A DNA stretch of 64,000 nt from Pseudomonas marginalis (GCF_008692035.1 NZ_VTFG01000003.1:1-64000); one strand, 5' to 3'. Shown: positions 30,465 to 40,140, counted from the first letter of the stretch. The notes: a model not told the origin generated them from the letters alone. Program-made: numbers and translations.

Positions 30465-31445
30465 TCATTGGGCGGCGCTGGCCGTTTCACGGTAGAGCCT
30501 GGGCGGCATGCCGAATGCTGCCTTGAAATGGCGACTGAAGTGAGCGCTGCTGCCATAGCCCCAGGCGTAAGCAATGTCGGTGAGCGAGCGATGGCTGAGG
30601 TCACGGTTGCGTAGGTCTTGCGCGCAGCGCGCCACGCGGCGTTGCCAGATGTACTCGCTGACACTGCAACCGAATTCGTCCTGGAATGCCCGATGCAGAC
30701 TGCGCACGGAGCAGTGTTCGGCAAACGCGATGCGCTCGATGCTCAGGTCGCGGTCGGCCAGGTGAAGTTCGATATAGCGCTTGAGGCGGTTCTGCTTGTA
30801 GTGACGGAAGTCGTGTTCGAGCTTCTTCTCCTCCTGCTTGTTGCCCAGCGCATTGTTCAAAAGCCCGACGATACTGTCGCCGATCAGCGCCGCCGACTGG
30901 CTGTTCAGCAGCGGATATTGGCTGTAGGCGTCAACGATAAGGTGCATCAACATCCGCCCAAGCCCGTTGCGTGCGCTGATATGCAGGTCGTCAGCGTCCA
31001 GTGCCTGCCCGGCGCCTTCGTTGAACAACAGGATGAAGTGCTCACAGCCTTGTGGGCTGCTGACGTTGAATGGTTGGGCGCAGTCAACCACCAGCAACTC
31101 GTCGGGCGCCAAGGCGTTGCTGTGCTTGCCTTGCTGGAAATGACTGACGCCGGCGGTTTGCAGAATCAACATGCGTGACGTATCGGGTGCCTCGACTGCT
31201 TTGCTCAGGTGACGGGAGTAGCGGTGCGCGCTGGCGGTCATGCGGCAAAAACGCAGTTTTCCAAGATCGCCGTATTCCAGGCGGCCCTGGAAATCGGCAT
31301 CGTGCAAAGGTTCGATGTAGGTGGACTCGAGGCGCTTGATGTACTCCGGCGTGCGGCCGAGGTTGTCACTCATAAACTCCTTCCACTTCATCAGGCGGTC
31401 GGAGCGCATCACTTGATCGGTAGAAACGCAGGCTAGATTGCTCAT
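30465..31445 (-). CDS. AraC-family regulator of the aromatic cluster
   Basis: A 326-aa regulator with an N-terminal cupin-like AraC-binding domain of the FeaR/AraC_binding_2 kind (LILQTAGVSHFQQGKHSNALAPDELLVVDC) and a C-terminal double helix-turn-helix (SIERIAFAEHCSVRSLHRAFQDEFG; SLTDIAYAWGYGSSAHFSRHFKAAFG). AGAGG precedes the ATG. It is the last gene of the minus-strand aromatic cluster, 58 bp after the aldehyde dehydrogenase. AraC regulators accompany isoeugenol and phenylacetaldehyde genes elsewhere, which fits the cluster. Confidence 0.88.
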   Translation of the reverse strand: MSNLACVSTDQVMRSDRLMKWKEFMSDNLGRTPEYIKRLESTYIEPLHDADFQGRLEYGDLGKLRFCRMTASAHRYSRHLSKAVEAPDTSRMLILQTAGVSHFQQGKHSNALAPDELLVVDCAQPFNVSSPQGCEHFILLFNEGAGQALDADDLHISARNGLGRMLMHLIVDAYSQYPLLNSQSAALIGDSIVGLLNNALGNKQEEKKLEHDFRHYKQNRLKRYIELHLADRDLSIERIAFAEHCSVRSLHRAFQDEFGCSVSEYIWQRRVARCAQDLRNRDLSHRSLTDIAYAWGYGSSAHFSRHFKAAFGMPPRLYRETASAAQ

Positions 31446-31469
31446 GGTTCGCCTCTTTTTATTGTTATG

Positions 31470-31497
31470 GGGTGGGCCACACCGGGTGGGCCCACCC
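31470..31497 (-). other. GC-rich hairpin between ALDH and AraC genes
   Basis: GGGTGGGCC (31470-31478) pairs with GGCCCACCC (31489-31497), and GGGTGGGCCCACCC (31484-31497) is itself a perfect palindrome. There is no T-run, so it may modulate read-through into the AraC gene rather than terminate. Confidence 0.5.
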
Positions 31498-31503
31498 TGT
31501 TTC

Positions 31504-32982
31504 CTAGAAGGGGTAGTGGTGGCTCCCGGCTTGCCAGGTCACCCAGTGCGCACGGGTGAATTCATCCAGGGCATAGTGACCGTTGAAGCGTCCCAGCCCG
31601 GAGTTCTTTTCGCCGCCGAACGGGGCATTGGGCTGGTCGTCCACAGTGATGTCGTTAATGTGCGTCATCCCAGCCACGATGCCACGGGAAAAATTCAGCG
31701 CGCGGGCCATATCTTTACTGAACACGGCGCTGGACAGCCCATATTCGCTGGCGTTGGCCAGGGTCAGGGCATGTGCCTCATTGTCGGCGATCAATATTGG
31801 CAGCAAGGGCCCGAAGGTTTCATCGTGCGCCAGTTCGTGGTCGAAAGGGACATCCCCGTATACATGGGGCGGCAGCACCAGCCCGGACGCCGGGCCACCG
31901 TGCAGTTTCTTCAGGCTCGCGCTGTCGGCGGCATTGACCTTGCGCAGCAGGCCGTCCAACTGGCTGCGGTTGATCACCGGGCCAATCACTGTATCGGCGA
32001 GGTTAGGGTTGCCGGTTTTCAAGTTGCGCACGCGCTCCACCACCAACGCGCTGAAGTCGGCGTAGAGCGAACGGTCCACAATCACCCGATTGACGCTCAT
32101 GCAGATCTGGCCCTGATGCAGGAAGCGTCCGACCACTGCTGCATGCGCGGCAAGGTCGATATCCGCATCATCGAGCACCACCAGCGGCGCGTTGCCGCCA
32201 AGCTCCAGGGCGACCCGCTTGATGTGCTGGCCGCCGGTGGCGATGCGCCCGACATTGCGCCCGACATCGGTAGACCCGGTAAATGAGATCAGGCTGGGAA
32301 CGGGGTGCCCCACAAAGGCATCGCCGATTTCCGAGCCGGCGCCGACCACTACATTGAGCGTGCCCTCGGGAAAACCCGCTTCTTCGAACAGGTGCGCAAT
32401 CAGCAGGCCGCCGGTCACGGCCGTGTCGCTGGCCGGTTTAAGGACCACCGTATTGCCCAGTGCCAACGCCGGAACCACCGAACGCATGCTCAAGTACAGG
32501 GGGAAGTTCCAGGGGCTGATGACCCCAATCACCCCGAGCGGCTCACGGAACACGAAGCTTTGTTCGCCGGGCTTGTAGCTGCTCAGGATGCGCCCCTCCA
32601 CCTGCATGGGCAGCGCAATGCATTCACGCACCAGGTTCAGGGTGAATTGCCACTCCATGGTCGCCTTGATACGGGTACTGCCGGACTCGCGAATCAGCCA
32701 GTCGATGATCTCTTCGCGGCGTTGCTGGATGACGTGAGCGAGCTTTTCCAGCTGGGCGCCCCGTGTGGTTGGATGCAACTGCGCCCACGGGGTTTGTGCG
32801 CGTTGTGCTGCTGCGTAGGCCGCGTCGAGGTCGGCAACGCTGGCCAGGGGCATTTCGAGCAATGTCTCGCCGTTGAAAGGATTGCGATCGTCCAGCCGTG
32901 CTGAGGAACGACCGGTGTGCCAGGTGCCGTCGATGAACTGGTCGCCATTGAGGGCGTAAGGGGTTGGGCGTTGGGCAGTCAT
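31504..32982 (-). CDS. Aromatic aldehyde dehydrogenase (vanillin/benzaldehyde dehydrogenase-like)
   Basis: A 492-aa NAD(P)-dependent ALDH. The cofactor loop FTGSTDVGRNVG, general base E260 (ALELGGNAP) and nucleophile C294 (HQGQICMS) are intact. HQGQICM and the N-terminal style resemble benzaldehyde and vanillin dehydrogenases. In context it would oxidise the aromatic aldehyde released by the carotenoid-oxygenase-family enzyme encoded at 37434-38879. It is downstream of the extradiol dioxygenase on the same strand. Confidence 0.87.
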   Translation of the reverse strand: MTAQRPTPYALNGDQFIDGTWHTGRSSARLDDRNPFNGETLLEMPLASVADLDAAYAAAQRAQTPWAQLHPTTRGAQLEKLAHVIQQRREEIIDWLIRESGSTRIKATMEWQFTLNLVRECIALPMQVEGRILSSYKPGEQSFVFREPLGVIGVISPWNFPLYLSMRSVVPALALGNTVVLKPASDTAVTGGLLIAHLFEEAGFPEGTLNVVVGAGSEIGDAFVGHPVPSLISFTGSTDVGRNVGRIATGGQHIKRVALELGGNAPLVVLDDADIDLAAHAAVVGRFLHQGQICMSVNRVIVDRSLYADFSALVVERVRNLKTGNPNLADTVIGPVINRSQLDGLLRKVNAADSASLKKLHGGPASGLVLPPHVYGDVPFDHELAHDETFGPLLPILIADNEAHALTLANASEYGLSSAVFSKDMARALNFSRGIVAGMTHINDITVDDQPNAPFGGEKNSGLGRFNGHYALDEFTRAHWVTWQAGSHHYPF

Positions 32983-33031
32983 GGTTTTACCTTTGGGTCA
33001 GTGGGGCACGTGGTTTCAGAGCGAGACGGGC

Positions 33032-33880
33032 TCAGGTTCTGATCCACGCGCGGCCCCAGGAATTGAGGGTGTGTTCTTCTTGCGGCCAAGTGCCAGGAGG
33101 GTCGCTCGCTTCGGTGATTTGCAGCTCCGCCGAGAACTCCAGCCGGTTGCGATCGGCATCCACCACCATGAAGAACAGGTTGTCGCCCGGCCCATGACGA
33201 CCGGGGCCAAAGAAAATGCTGATGCGCTCCTTGGCAAAGCGATCACCCCAGTCTCGAATGTCATTCCATTCATTGGTTTCGTAACAGTGATGATCCCACT
33301 CGTTTTTCGAGCCGCGGAAGAACGCCAGCGAATGGTGCTCATCGTCCGAACGCAGGAAGCACACCATCAACAGGCCGCTCTGTTGGTCGACCACGCTGTC
33401 GGACACCGTGAAGCCAACGGTGTTGACGTAGAACTCAATCATCGCTTCCAGCTCGGTGGTCTGGAACACCACATGCTGCAGGCGGCCGGGCATGCCGGGT
33501 GGGGTGGCATGGGTGTGTGCCTGGGATACGCCAAAAATCGTCTGGCGACCTTGAGGATCGCGTATTGCAAAGGCGCCCGGGGCGAGCAGTGGCGAGCTGA
33601 TGTCTTCGGTGGTGCAGTTGCGCTCGCGCAGGCGGCGGTACAGCATGGCGAGTTTCTCTGGGCATGCCAGGTCATACGCCGCCGCCAGCAGGCCGCTGTG
33701 CTCGGCCGGGGAGAGCAGCATGGCGCGATTAGGTCCCCTGAGTAGCCAGTGGCCGTCGGCTTGAGGCTGGCCCTGCATGTCCATCATGCGTTGATAGAAG
33801 TCGATCTGCCGTTGCGGGTCTTTGCTCGCCAGGTGCAAGTAGCACAGGCGAGCCGGGGTGGACGTTTGCAATGTGTTCAT
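33032..33880 (-). CDS. Extradiol ring-cleavage dioxygenase (VOC superfamily, type I)
   Basis: A 282-aa two-domain vicinal-oxygen-chelate enzyme. The C-terminal domain retains Fe(II) ligands H136 (LQHVVF), H198 (WDHHCYET) and E248 (NRLEFSAE), plus the catalytic His in EHHSLAFF (about 183); the pattern matches BphC/catechol 2,3-dioxygenases. The ATG at 33880 overlaps the stop of the flavin hydroxylase gene (ATGA), with AGAGG upstream. Such enzymes open catecholic rings next to the hydroxyl pair; the upstream hydroxylase probably makes that catechol. Confidence 0.88.
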   Translation of the reverse strand: MNTLQTSTPARLCYLHLASKDPQRQIDFYQRMMDMQGQPQADGHWLLRGPNRAMLLSPAEHSGLLAAAYDLACPEKLAMLYRRLRERNCTTEDISSPLLAPGAFAIRDPQGRQTIFGVSQAHTHATPPGMPGRLQHVVFQTTELEAMIEFYVNTVGFTVSDSVVDQQSGLLMVCFLRSDDEHHSLAFFRGSKNEWDHHCYETNEWNDIRDWGDRFAKERISIFFGPGRHGPGDNLFFMVVDADRNRLEFSAELQITEASDPPGTWPQEEHTLNSWGRAWIRT

Positions 33881-35538
33881 ACGCACCTCTCGAGCGTAAC
33901 GGGCGTTGTGATGGACGGTCGGGGCGTGCGATCGCCCGCGGGCACGGCACCCAGCAAGGACTGCAAGGCCTCGGCAGTGATTGTCTCGGTGGCGCTGTGG
34001 AAAATCGCGGCGATGTAGCGATCAGGCCGCAGCAGGAAGAAGCTGGCGCTGGCGCCGAGCAATGCCTCGAGCGCCCCGGCGTGATCGTGCAATACCGTGC
34101 AGCCCGGCAGGGCAGGCGGCTTGCTGACGGAACCTGGCAGGACCAGAATCCGCTTCACCTCCAAGTGCGCCCAGAGCGGGTGTTGCAATTGATCCAGGCG
34201 TTCGCGATGAGGGTCTCCGTATTGGACCAGGGCGAAACCTGCACCGATGTAATCGTCGAGCAGGCGTTCAGTGCCCTGGCTGTCGGTGAGGCTGGGCTGG
34301 GGGAACATCTGCCCGCTGCGCACGCCGCCCGCGGCACCGGCGGTGAGCACCAGGCCTTGGCGCAGCCGTGGTTTTGGCTTGAAGCGCATCTGCAGGAAGT
34401 AGTCACGCAGCGGCGGTACCCGCCCGATCAGCGAGAATGCACCACTGATCAATCGCGCCCGCAGCACGGTAGCGGGCGCCATCACCACCCCGAGGTTCAG
34501 CGCGAGCTTGATCAATGCCCACGCGTGATCGCGGCGCTCGCTTTCGTAGGTGAGCAAAACGGCCGGGGCCATTTTCCCGGTCAGTACGCCGATCAGTTTC
34601 CAGGCCAGGTTATGGGCATCGCGCACGCCGCTGTTCATGCCTTGTCCGGCATAGGGCGGCGTGAGGTGTGCCGCGTCACCGGCGAGCAACACACGGTTGA
34701 CTTGCCAGCGTTCGGCGATGCGGGCGTGAAAGGTGTACACGGTTTTACGCACGATGGAGAGCGGTGCATCGCCCTTGAACGGGCGTAGCAAAGCTTGCAA
34801 TCGCGCTTGGCTGAGCATCTGCGCGTCGCTTTCGCCGTCCTTGAGCATGAACTCGAAGCGCCGCGTGCGATGCGGGCCGGGGACCTCGACGATCGGGCGG
34901 CGCGCATCGCAGTACACGCGGGTTTGCCAGAACGGGTCATCGTCCTGATCGGTGTCCACCACCAGCCAGCGCGAGGCGAAGCTGGAGCCGACCATATTGA
35001 TCCCAAGCTGTTTACGCACCGGGCTGCGCCCACCATCACAGGCGATCAGGTAGTCGGCCTGCACTTCCAGCAGTTCCTTGTTGGCGTCCACGACCAGCGC
35101 GCGCACGCCGTGCTCGTCCTGGGTGAACTCCAGCAGTTCGTGGCTGAAGCGTGCAGTCAGGCAAGCGAAACGCTGCAGGCCGGCCCTCAACGTGCTTTCG
35201 AACAGCGGTTGGCGGAACGCATTGCGCTTGGGAAAACCGTATAGCTTGCCGCTGGGTTCGACCTTGCCGAAGCACCGCCCGCCAGGGCGCGTAAAATAAT
35301 GCACGCCATAGCCGGCCACCACGTCCGCCAGCACCGCCTGGCTCAAGCCCATGGCCTGCATGGTGCGCAACGACTCATCATCGATCGAGACCGCGCGAGG
35401 CTCGGTGACGGTGCCCGGTTTGCTGTCGATAATCCAGGCATCCACGCCGGCCTGGCCCAGCAGGTTGGCCAGGGTCAGCCCGGTAGGGCCGGCACCGACG
35501 ATCAGGACACGGGTATTGATACTGTTCAGGGTTGTCAT
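33877..35538 (-). CDS. FAD-dependent aromatic hydroxylase (MhpA-like)
   Basis: A 553-aa group A flavoprotein monooxygenase. It shows the FAD fold VLIVGAGPTGLTLANLLGQAG, the DG motif ADYLIACDGGRSPVRKQLG and the GD motif VLLAGDAAHLTPPYAGQGMNSGVRDAHNLAWKL. The length and C-terminal thioredoxin-like domain match 3-(3-hydroxyphenyl)propionate hydroxylase and relatives. It would add a hydroxyl ortho or para to an existing phenol, preparing the ring for the coupled extradiol dioxygenase. Exact substrate unknown. Confidence 0.9.
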   Translation of the reverse strand: MTTLNSINTRVLIVGAGPTGLTLANLLGQAGVDAWIIDSKPGTVTEPRAVSIDDESLRTMQAMGLSQAVLADVVAGYGVHYFTRPGGRCFGKVEPSGKLYGFPKRNAFRQPLFESTLRAGLQRFACLTARFSHELLEFTQDEHGVRALVVDANKELLEVQADYLIACDGGRSPVRKQLGINMVGSSFASRWLVVDTDQDDDPFWQTRVYCDARRPIVEVPGPHRTRRFEFMLKDGESDAQMLSQARLQALLRPFKGDAPLSIVRKTVYTFHARIAERWQVNRVLLAGDAAHLTPPYAGQGMNSGVRDAHNLAWKLIGVLTGKMAPAVLLTYESERRDHAWALIKLALNLGVVMAPATVLRARLISGAFSLIGRVPPLRDYFLQMRFKPKPRLRQGLVLTAGAAGGVRSGQMFPQPSLTDSQGTERLLDDYIGAGFALVQYGDPHRERLDQLQHPLWAHLEVKRILVLPGSVSKPPALPGCTVLHDHAGALEALLGASASFFLLRPDRYIAAIFHSATETITAEALQSLLGAVPAGDRTPRPSITTPVTLERCV

Positions 35539-35559
35539 TGTTGTTCCCCTACGACTGCA

Positions 35560-36387
35560 TCAGTCCAATGGCTTGGAGGATGGGTTGGCGCTGTGGGTCA
35601 GCGCGAGCATGTGCCGCGAGAGGGTGTGGGCCAGCGCGACCATCTGCTCACCCTGTTCCTGCTCCAGCGCCTTGTGCCGCTCGGCTGCCGGGCGCACGCA
35701 ACTGAGGCTGCCCACCACCTTGCCGTCGCCGTCGAATATCGGTGCGGCCAGGCCGTACACGCCGGGGTCGACTTCGCCTGCACTGGCCACATAGCCCTGG
35801 CGCCGCAAGCGTTGCAGCGAGCGGCGGAAGTCTTCCCAGGTGGCGCCCAGGTTGCTGGCGCGCACCTCGTCAGGGTGCTCGAGAAACAGCTGGCTGTGCT
35901 GGCGGGCGTTCATGTGCGCAAGGATGGCTTTTGAGGTCGCGCCCATGAACAACGGCCGTGGCGAACCACGGGAATAGCTGACGGTGCTGGCCAATTCACC
36001 GCACTGGTGAACACACACCACTTGGTCCTTGAACAACCGGCAGATCAGCCAGACTTGTTGCTCACTCCAGCCTGGCAGGTTGGCCTCCAGCTGCTGAGCG
36101 GCGCGTACCAGCGGGTCGCTGAGCCGCAGTTGACGGTCCCAGGTAATGATCCTGGCTCCCAGTGCATAGCGCCCGGCCTCGACCTGGAACAACAGATTGG
36201 TCTCGGCCAGTTCACGCACGTAGCGGTAGGCGGTGGAGCGGGTAAACCCCAGCGCGCTGACCATGTCGTCGACCGCCCAGATCGGCTGCGCCTCGGTAAA
36301 CAGATCCAGCACGCGCAGCATGCGCTCCAGGCTGGAACCCTTGGTGTCGCGCTCTGGTGGTTGGGATGATTCATCGATCAGGGTCAT
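35560..36387 (-). CDS. IclR-family regulator of aromatic catabolism
   Basis: A 275-aa IclR regulator. The winged helix (RMLRVLDLFTEAQPIWAVDDMVSALGFTRSTAYRYVRELAE) is followed by the effector domain (SYSRGSPRPLFMGATSKAILAHM; VASAGEVDPGVYGLAAPIFDGDGKVVGSLSCV). It sits inside the operon, 3 bp after the FAH gene. It probably binds the three-half-site repeat upstream of that gene. Confidence 0.9.
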   Translation of the reverse strand: MTLIDESSQPPERDTKGSSLERMLRVLDLFTEAQPIWAVDDMVSALGFTRSTAYRYVRELAETNLLFQVEAGRYALGARIITWDRQLRLSDPLVRAAQQLEANLPGWSEQQVWLICRLFKDQVVCVHQCGELASTVSYSRGSPRPLFMGATSKAILAHMNARQHSQLFLEHPDEVRASNLGATWEDFRRSLQRLRRQGYVASAGEVDPGVYGLAAPIFDGDGKVVGSLSCVRPAAERHKALEQEQGEQMVALAHTLSRHMLALTHSANPSSKPLD

Positions 36388-36390
36388 GGT

Positions 36391-37242
36391 TTATTGCTCG
36401 TCGACGATGGTGTTACGCAGGGTGCCGATGCGCGAGATCTCCACTTCCACCACATCACCGGGCTGCATCCACACCGGCGGCTCGCGGAAGGCTCCAACCC
36501 CGCCGGTTGTGCCGCTGACAATCACGTCACCGGGGGCGAGTTCGGTAAAGGTGGAGCAGTATTCGATCAGTGCGCCGACGTCGAAGATCATGTCGCGCGT
36601 GGACGTGTGCTGCATGACCTCGCCGTTGAGCCGGGTGGTCAATTCGAGGTTCTGCGGGTCGCTGATTTCGTCACGGGTGACCAGCCACGGGCCAAACCCG
36701 CCGGTGCTCGGGAAGTTCTTGCCGGGGACGAATTGAAGGGTGTGCTTTTGCCAATCGCGCACGCTGCCATCGTTGTAGCAGGCGTAGCCGGCGACGTAAT
36801 CGAGGGCGTCGGCTTTGCGGATGTGGCGCGCGGTCTTGCCAATGATGATGGCGAGTTCGCCCTCGAAATCCAGCTTGTGCGAGACCGTCGGCCGCACGAT
36901 GGGTTGCAGGTGAGCGGTCTGGCTGTCGGCAAATCGCGTGAAAATCATTGGGTAAACCGGCATGTCACGCCCGGTTTCGCGCACGTGGGTCGCGTAGTTG
37001 ATGCCGATGCACAGCACCTTGCCGGGGTTTGGAATGACCGGCAGCAGCGTCACGCCGGCCAGTGCCCGGCGCGGCAGGCTCGACACCTGCTCATCGCTCA
37101 CCGACCCCAGGCGCCCGAGGGCAAGCGCCTGCTTGAGATCCGCGCCGAGGGTATTTTTCATCGATTCCAGATCAGCCACCTGGTCGCCTTCGACGATGCC
37201 ATAGGTGGGACGGCCTTCAACGGTGAAGCTTGCAAGTTTCAT
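36391..37242 (-). CDS. Fumarylacetoacetate hydrolase family protein
   Basis: A 283-aa FAH-fold enzyme. The divalent-metal site is visible as DFEGELAIIIGK (E127, E129) and CYNDGSVRDWQ (D158), with GTTGGVGAF near the C-terminus. The family hydrolyses or isomerises diketo acids formed by aromatic meta-cleavage, so it would process the product of the VOC dioxygenase. It is first in the six-gene operon running to the AraC gene. Confidence 0.9.
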   Translation of the reverse strand: MKLASFTVEGRPTYGIVEGDQVADLESMKNTLGADLKQALALGRLGSVSDEQVSSLPRRALAGVTLLPVIPNPGKVLCIGINYATHVRETGRDMPVYPMIFTRFADSQTAHLQPIVRPTVSHKLDFEGELAIIIGKTARHIRKADALDYVAGYACYNDGSVRDWQKHTLQFVPGKNFPSTGGFGPWLVTRDEISDPQNLELTTRLNGEVMQHTSTRDMIFDVGALIEYCSTFTELAPGDVIVSGTTGGVGAFREPPVWMQPGDVVEVEISRIGTLRNTIVDEQ

Positions 37243-37298
37243 TCGATAGTCCTTGTTGGCGAGGGAGGCGTGGACAGAATTTCACTCTATTCGCGCTT

Positions 37299-37333
37299 AA
37301 AAATCCTGTAAAGCGGGATTTTTCTTAAATCCC
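37299..37333 (-). promoter_or_regulatory. Three-half-site repeat upstream of the FAH operon
   Basis: AAATCC (37301-37306), GGGATTT (37315-37321) and AAATCCC (37327-37333) give an inverted pair plus a third copy in direct orientation. The first pair extends to AAAAATCC/GGATTTTT. This two-plus-one layout recalls operators of IclR-family PobR/PcaU. It lies 57-91 bp upstream of the FAH ATG. Confidence 0.55.
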
Positions 37334-37433
37334 AAATTGCAGGAAAAATGTATATTTTTTGCCTTCGCGCAGCCGCGTGCCTGCCTTCGGGAGCAGGCCA
37401 TTCGGTGTGCTGGCGGTCGGGTCTAGCCCAGGG

Positions 37434-38879
37434 TTATCCCTGTGCCCAGCAGCCGTGCAGGGACATGCGCATCCGTAACGGAACCTTGATCCGCGCAATG
37501 GGCCCGCTGGCCATGTCTCGCGAATCCAGGATCACCAGTTCGCTGCGCGCCTGGTCCAGCACATTCAGCAGTGCGACCACGTAACCGTCGGCCTCTTCGG
37601 CATCCGCGGAACGAGGGATGAATATGGGCTCCTGGAAGCAACTGTTGTCCCCTGGGAACCAGGCGTCGGTGCTGCCCGTCTTGAGGTTCAGATGGGCCAA
37701 CTGGTTGAAAAACTGAAAGGGCATGGGTCCGTTTGCGGGGTTGTAGGGCAGTGTCGGATCAAAAGCGAGCACAAAGCCGTGTTCGTACGGGCGACCCAGA
37801 TAGCGCTCATCGCAGCGGGGAAACTCACACATGTAGTCGGTCAACGGTTGCGGCTCGACGTCATCCCGCGCGTCGTTCAGATCAAACGTCCAGCGCATCA
37901 GGCTCGAAGGCAGGTCCTCGGGGGCGGGCACCGCACCGTCCGCCTGGGGGAAGAAATAAAACACGTTGCCGCCAGTAACCGGCATGTCCACGTACACTTT
38001 GCCGTCTTGATCGAAGGCATTGAGGGTGTGGCCTTGAAAGCTGTCCTTGGGTCCTTTGAACCAGCGGATAGCCTGCGCGTTGCCATTGCGCGGCAGCACG
38101 GCAAACAACTGCGGCAGATCAGGTTGCCACTGAAAATGCGGCCCGCCGTTTTTCATGCGTTCTACATCGACGGTCAGCGGAATCAGTGGGAACACGACGT
38201 AGTGCTCGGTGACCGCAAAGTCATGCACCATCGCCGCATAAGGTGCCTGGAACCAGATCTCTTTGAGCAGATTGCCGTCGGGTGAGAGTTCGAAATACGC
38301 CATATCCGGCGTGCCGTCACCTTTGGCTTCATAACTGAAGGCCAGCAGGTTGCCGGTGACGGGGTCGATCTTGGGGTGGGCGGTAAAGGTCGCCGACTTG
38401 ATTTGCCCGGCAAAATCCCATTCGCCCAGGGTTTCCAGGGTTTGCAGGTCCATGGCCCAGGGCAGGGCGTCCTCCTTGAGTGCGAGCAGCCTACCGTTGT
38501 GAGGGATCACCGACGTATTGGCGGTGGTGTTGTTTTTGGCCGCCAGTGGGTCATTGGTGTACGCGTTTCGATAGACGCCATTGAGGGAGCGGCCTTCACG
38601 GCGCTGCGCGAGCAAGCGATCGGTCTTCACGTAGCGTCGCCGCAGGGACACCTTGCCGTCAGCAAAATAGAAACCGCTGACTATCCCGTCACCGTTGAAA
38701 AACATATCGCTGCCCAGCATGGGCGGATATTGCGGGTCGGGGGCCACCTGATAGAAGACGCCTAGGATGGACGCGGGAAGGGTGCCTTCGACCTCAAGGT
38801 CCAGCACCTCGGCTTCGACACGACTGGGGCTATACAGCGCCCCGGAGAATTCAGGGGTTTGCGGGAATCGGGTACTCAT
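37434..38879 (-). CDS. Carotenoid-cleavage oxygenase family enzyme (stilbene/isoeugenol oxygenase-like)
   Basis: A 481-aa non-haem iron oxygenase that cleaves an exocyclic C=C bond to give two carbonyls. The four iron-binding His are all present: H168 (FTAHPK), H219 (MVHDFAV), H284 (FQGHTLNAF) and H475 (SLHGCW). Their spacing almost equals that of Pseudomonas isoeugenol monooxygenase (His167/218/282/471 from memory) and lignostilbene dioxygenases. ATG 38879 is the natural start; the upstream open frame runs into the MFS gene. It is third in a channel-MFS-oxygenase operon, suggesting an imported aromatic substrate such as a stilbenoid or phenylpropene. Confidence 0.88.
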   Translation of the reverse strand: MSTRFPQTPEFSGALYSPSRVEAEVLDLEVEGTLPASILGVFYQVAPDPQYPPMLGSDMFFNGDGIVSGFYFADGKVSLRRRYVKTDRLLAQRREGRSLNGVYRNAYTNDPLAAKNNTTANTSVIPHNGRLLALKEDALPWAMDLQTLETLGEWDFAGQIKSATFTAHPKIDPVTGNLLAFSYEAKGDGTPDMAYFELSPDGNLLKEIWFQAPYAAMVHDFAVTEHYVVFPLIPLTVDVERMKNGGPHFQWQPDLPQLFAVLPRNGNAQAIRWFKGPKDSFQGHTLNAFDQDGKVYVDMPVTGGNVFYFFPQADGAVPAPEDLPSSLMRWTFDLNDARDDVEPQPLTDYMCEFPRCDERYLGRPYEHGFVLAFDPTLPYNPANGPMPFQFFNQLAHLNLKTGSTDAWFPGDNSCFQEPIFIPRSADAEEADGYVVALLNVLDQARSELVILDSRDMASGPIARIKVPLRMRMSLHGCWAQG

Positions 38880-38904
38880 GGCTACGACCTCATGTGCGCA
38901 GTAT

Positions 38905-40101
38905 TTATTTATCGAGCAGGCCGGCGGGCAGCGCAGGCGCGTCGGGTGTTGAAGGGCCGGACGCGCGGCGAAAACGGGCAACCATCCAGCAGGATATGAC
39001 CAGGGCGACGATATACGCCGAGGCCGCCAGCCAGCCGACCGCACGGAAGTGTCCGCCACCGACGACCAGGGCCGCGCCAAACGGGCCGAGGCCCTGGCCC
39101 ACGAAGATCGCAGCATTGCCCAGGCCTGCGAGTCGGCCGCTCGCGTCCAACTCGGCCGCCATCGAGAGCAGGTAGGGAAGGCTGAAGAACCAGACCATAT
39201 GGATCAGGCATGCCGTGGTGGCGAACGCCATGGGGCTGTCGCCGTAGACCATGATCAGCGTGGCCATCACCGCCGTGCCGAACCCCAGCAACTGCGGAAA
39301 CAGCAGCCCCAGGCGTCGCCCGATAAGGCCCGCCAGCGCAGCACCGAGTGCCCCGGCAAGAATACTGCCACCCAGGATGGCGCCGATCTGCTGGGGCTCC
39401 AGGCCGATACTTTTGCCGATGCGCTCCTGATACACCCACAGCGCAGAATGGCCAAAAAACAACAGCGCAAACAGCCCGATCAACAAGAGTGACGTCAGGC
39501 CGAACGGCTGGGCCAGCCGCGCCGGCGCACCGTCGGCGGGGGTGTACTGCGCAGGCACGCGCCCGCAGCCGAGCAGGGCCAAGGCACTGGCGCCGGCCAG
39601 CAGGTAAAACGCGCCGTTGACGCCAAAGGCCATGAGCACCGCTGGCATCGAGGTCACCAGCAACATGCCCCAGAACAGATTGCCGATATTGATCACCGCG
39701 AACGTCGCGTCCTTGGCTGTGCGCAGTGCCGCCGAGGCATACACTACCGCCATCACCGCGCCGCCGATGGCGCCAGAGACGATGCGGCACAGCAGCAGCG
39801 ATGTTTCGCTGTGGAACCGGGTACTCGCCAGATTGGCGCAGACCAGCACCAGCAAGGCGAGCTGCGCCACCCAGCGGCGATTGACGCGGGTCATCAACAG
39901 GGCAAACACCCCGCAGGTGAGCGCCATGGCAATCAGTTCGCCTGCGAAAATCCTACCGATGGCATTGAGCGGGATACCGAGCTGATCGATAAAAGCCCCG
40001 CCCAGAATCGGTTGAATCTGCAAGGTGCCAAGGGACGTGACCATCATCAGGCAAATAGCCGCCAGGGATGTTTTGCTGTCGATGCCAGCGGATGCATTCA
40101 T
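38905..40101 (-). CDS. MFS transporter of the aromatic cluster
   Basis: A 398-aa, 12-TM major facilitator, shorter than the ACS or AAHS symporters and without their signature loops. It lies between the outer-membrane channel and the oxygenase on the same strand, 25 bp from the oxygenase ATG. It may import the aromatic substrate or export a toxic aldehyde; direction cannot be read. Confidence 0.85.
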   Translation of the reverse strand: MNASAGIDSKTSLAAICLMMVTSLGTLQIQPILGGAFIDQLGIPLNAIGRIFAGELIAMALTCGVFALLMTRVNRRWVAQLALLVLVCANLASTRFHSETSLLLCRIVSGAIGGAVMAVVYASAALRTAKDATFAVINIGNLFWGMLLVTSMPAVLMAFGVNGAFYLLAGASALALLGCGRVPAQYTPADGAPARLAQPFGLTSLLLIGLFALLFFGHSALWVYQERIGKSIGLEPQQIGAILGGSILAGALGAALAGLIGRRLGLLFPQLLGFGTAVMATLIMVYGDSPMAFATTACLIHMVWFFSLPYLLSMAAELDASGRLAGLGNAAIFVGQGLGPFGAALVVGGGHFRAVGWLAASAYIVALVISCWMVARFRRASGPSTPDAPALPAGLLDK

Positions 40102-40140
40102 GAATGCAGTACCTCTATAGGGTGAGCGAGCGCTTGTCGG

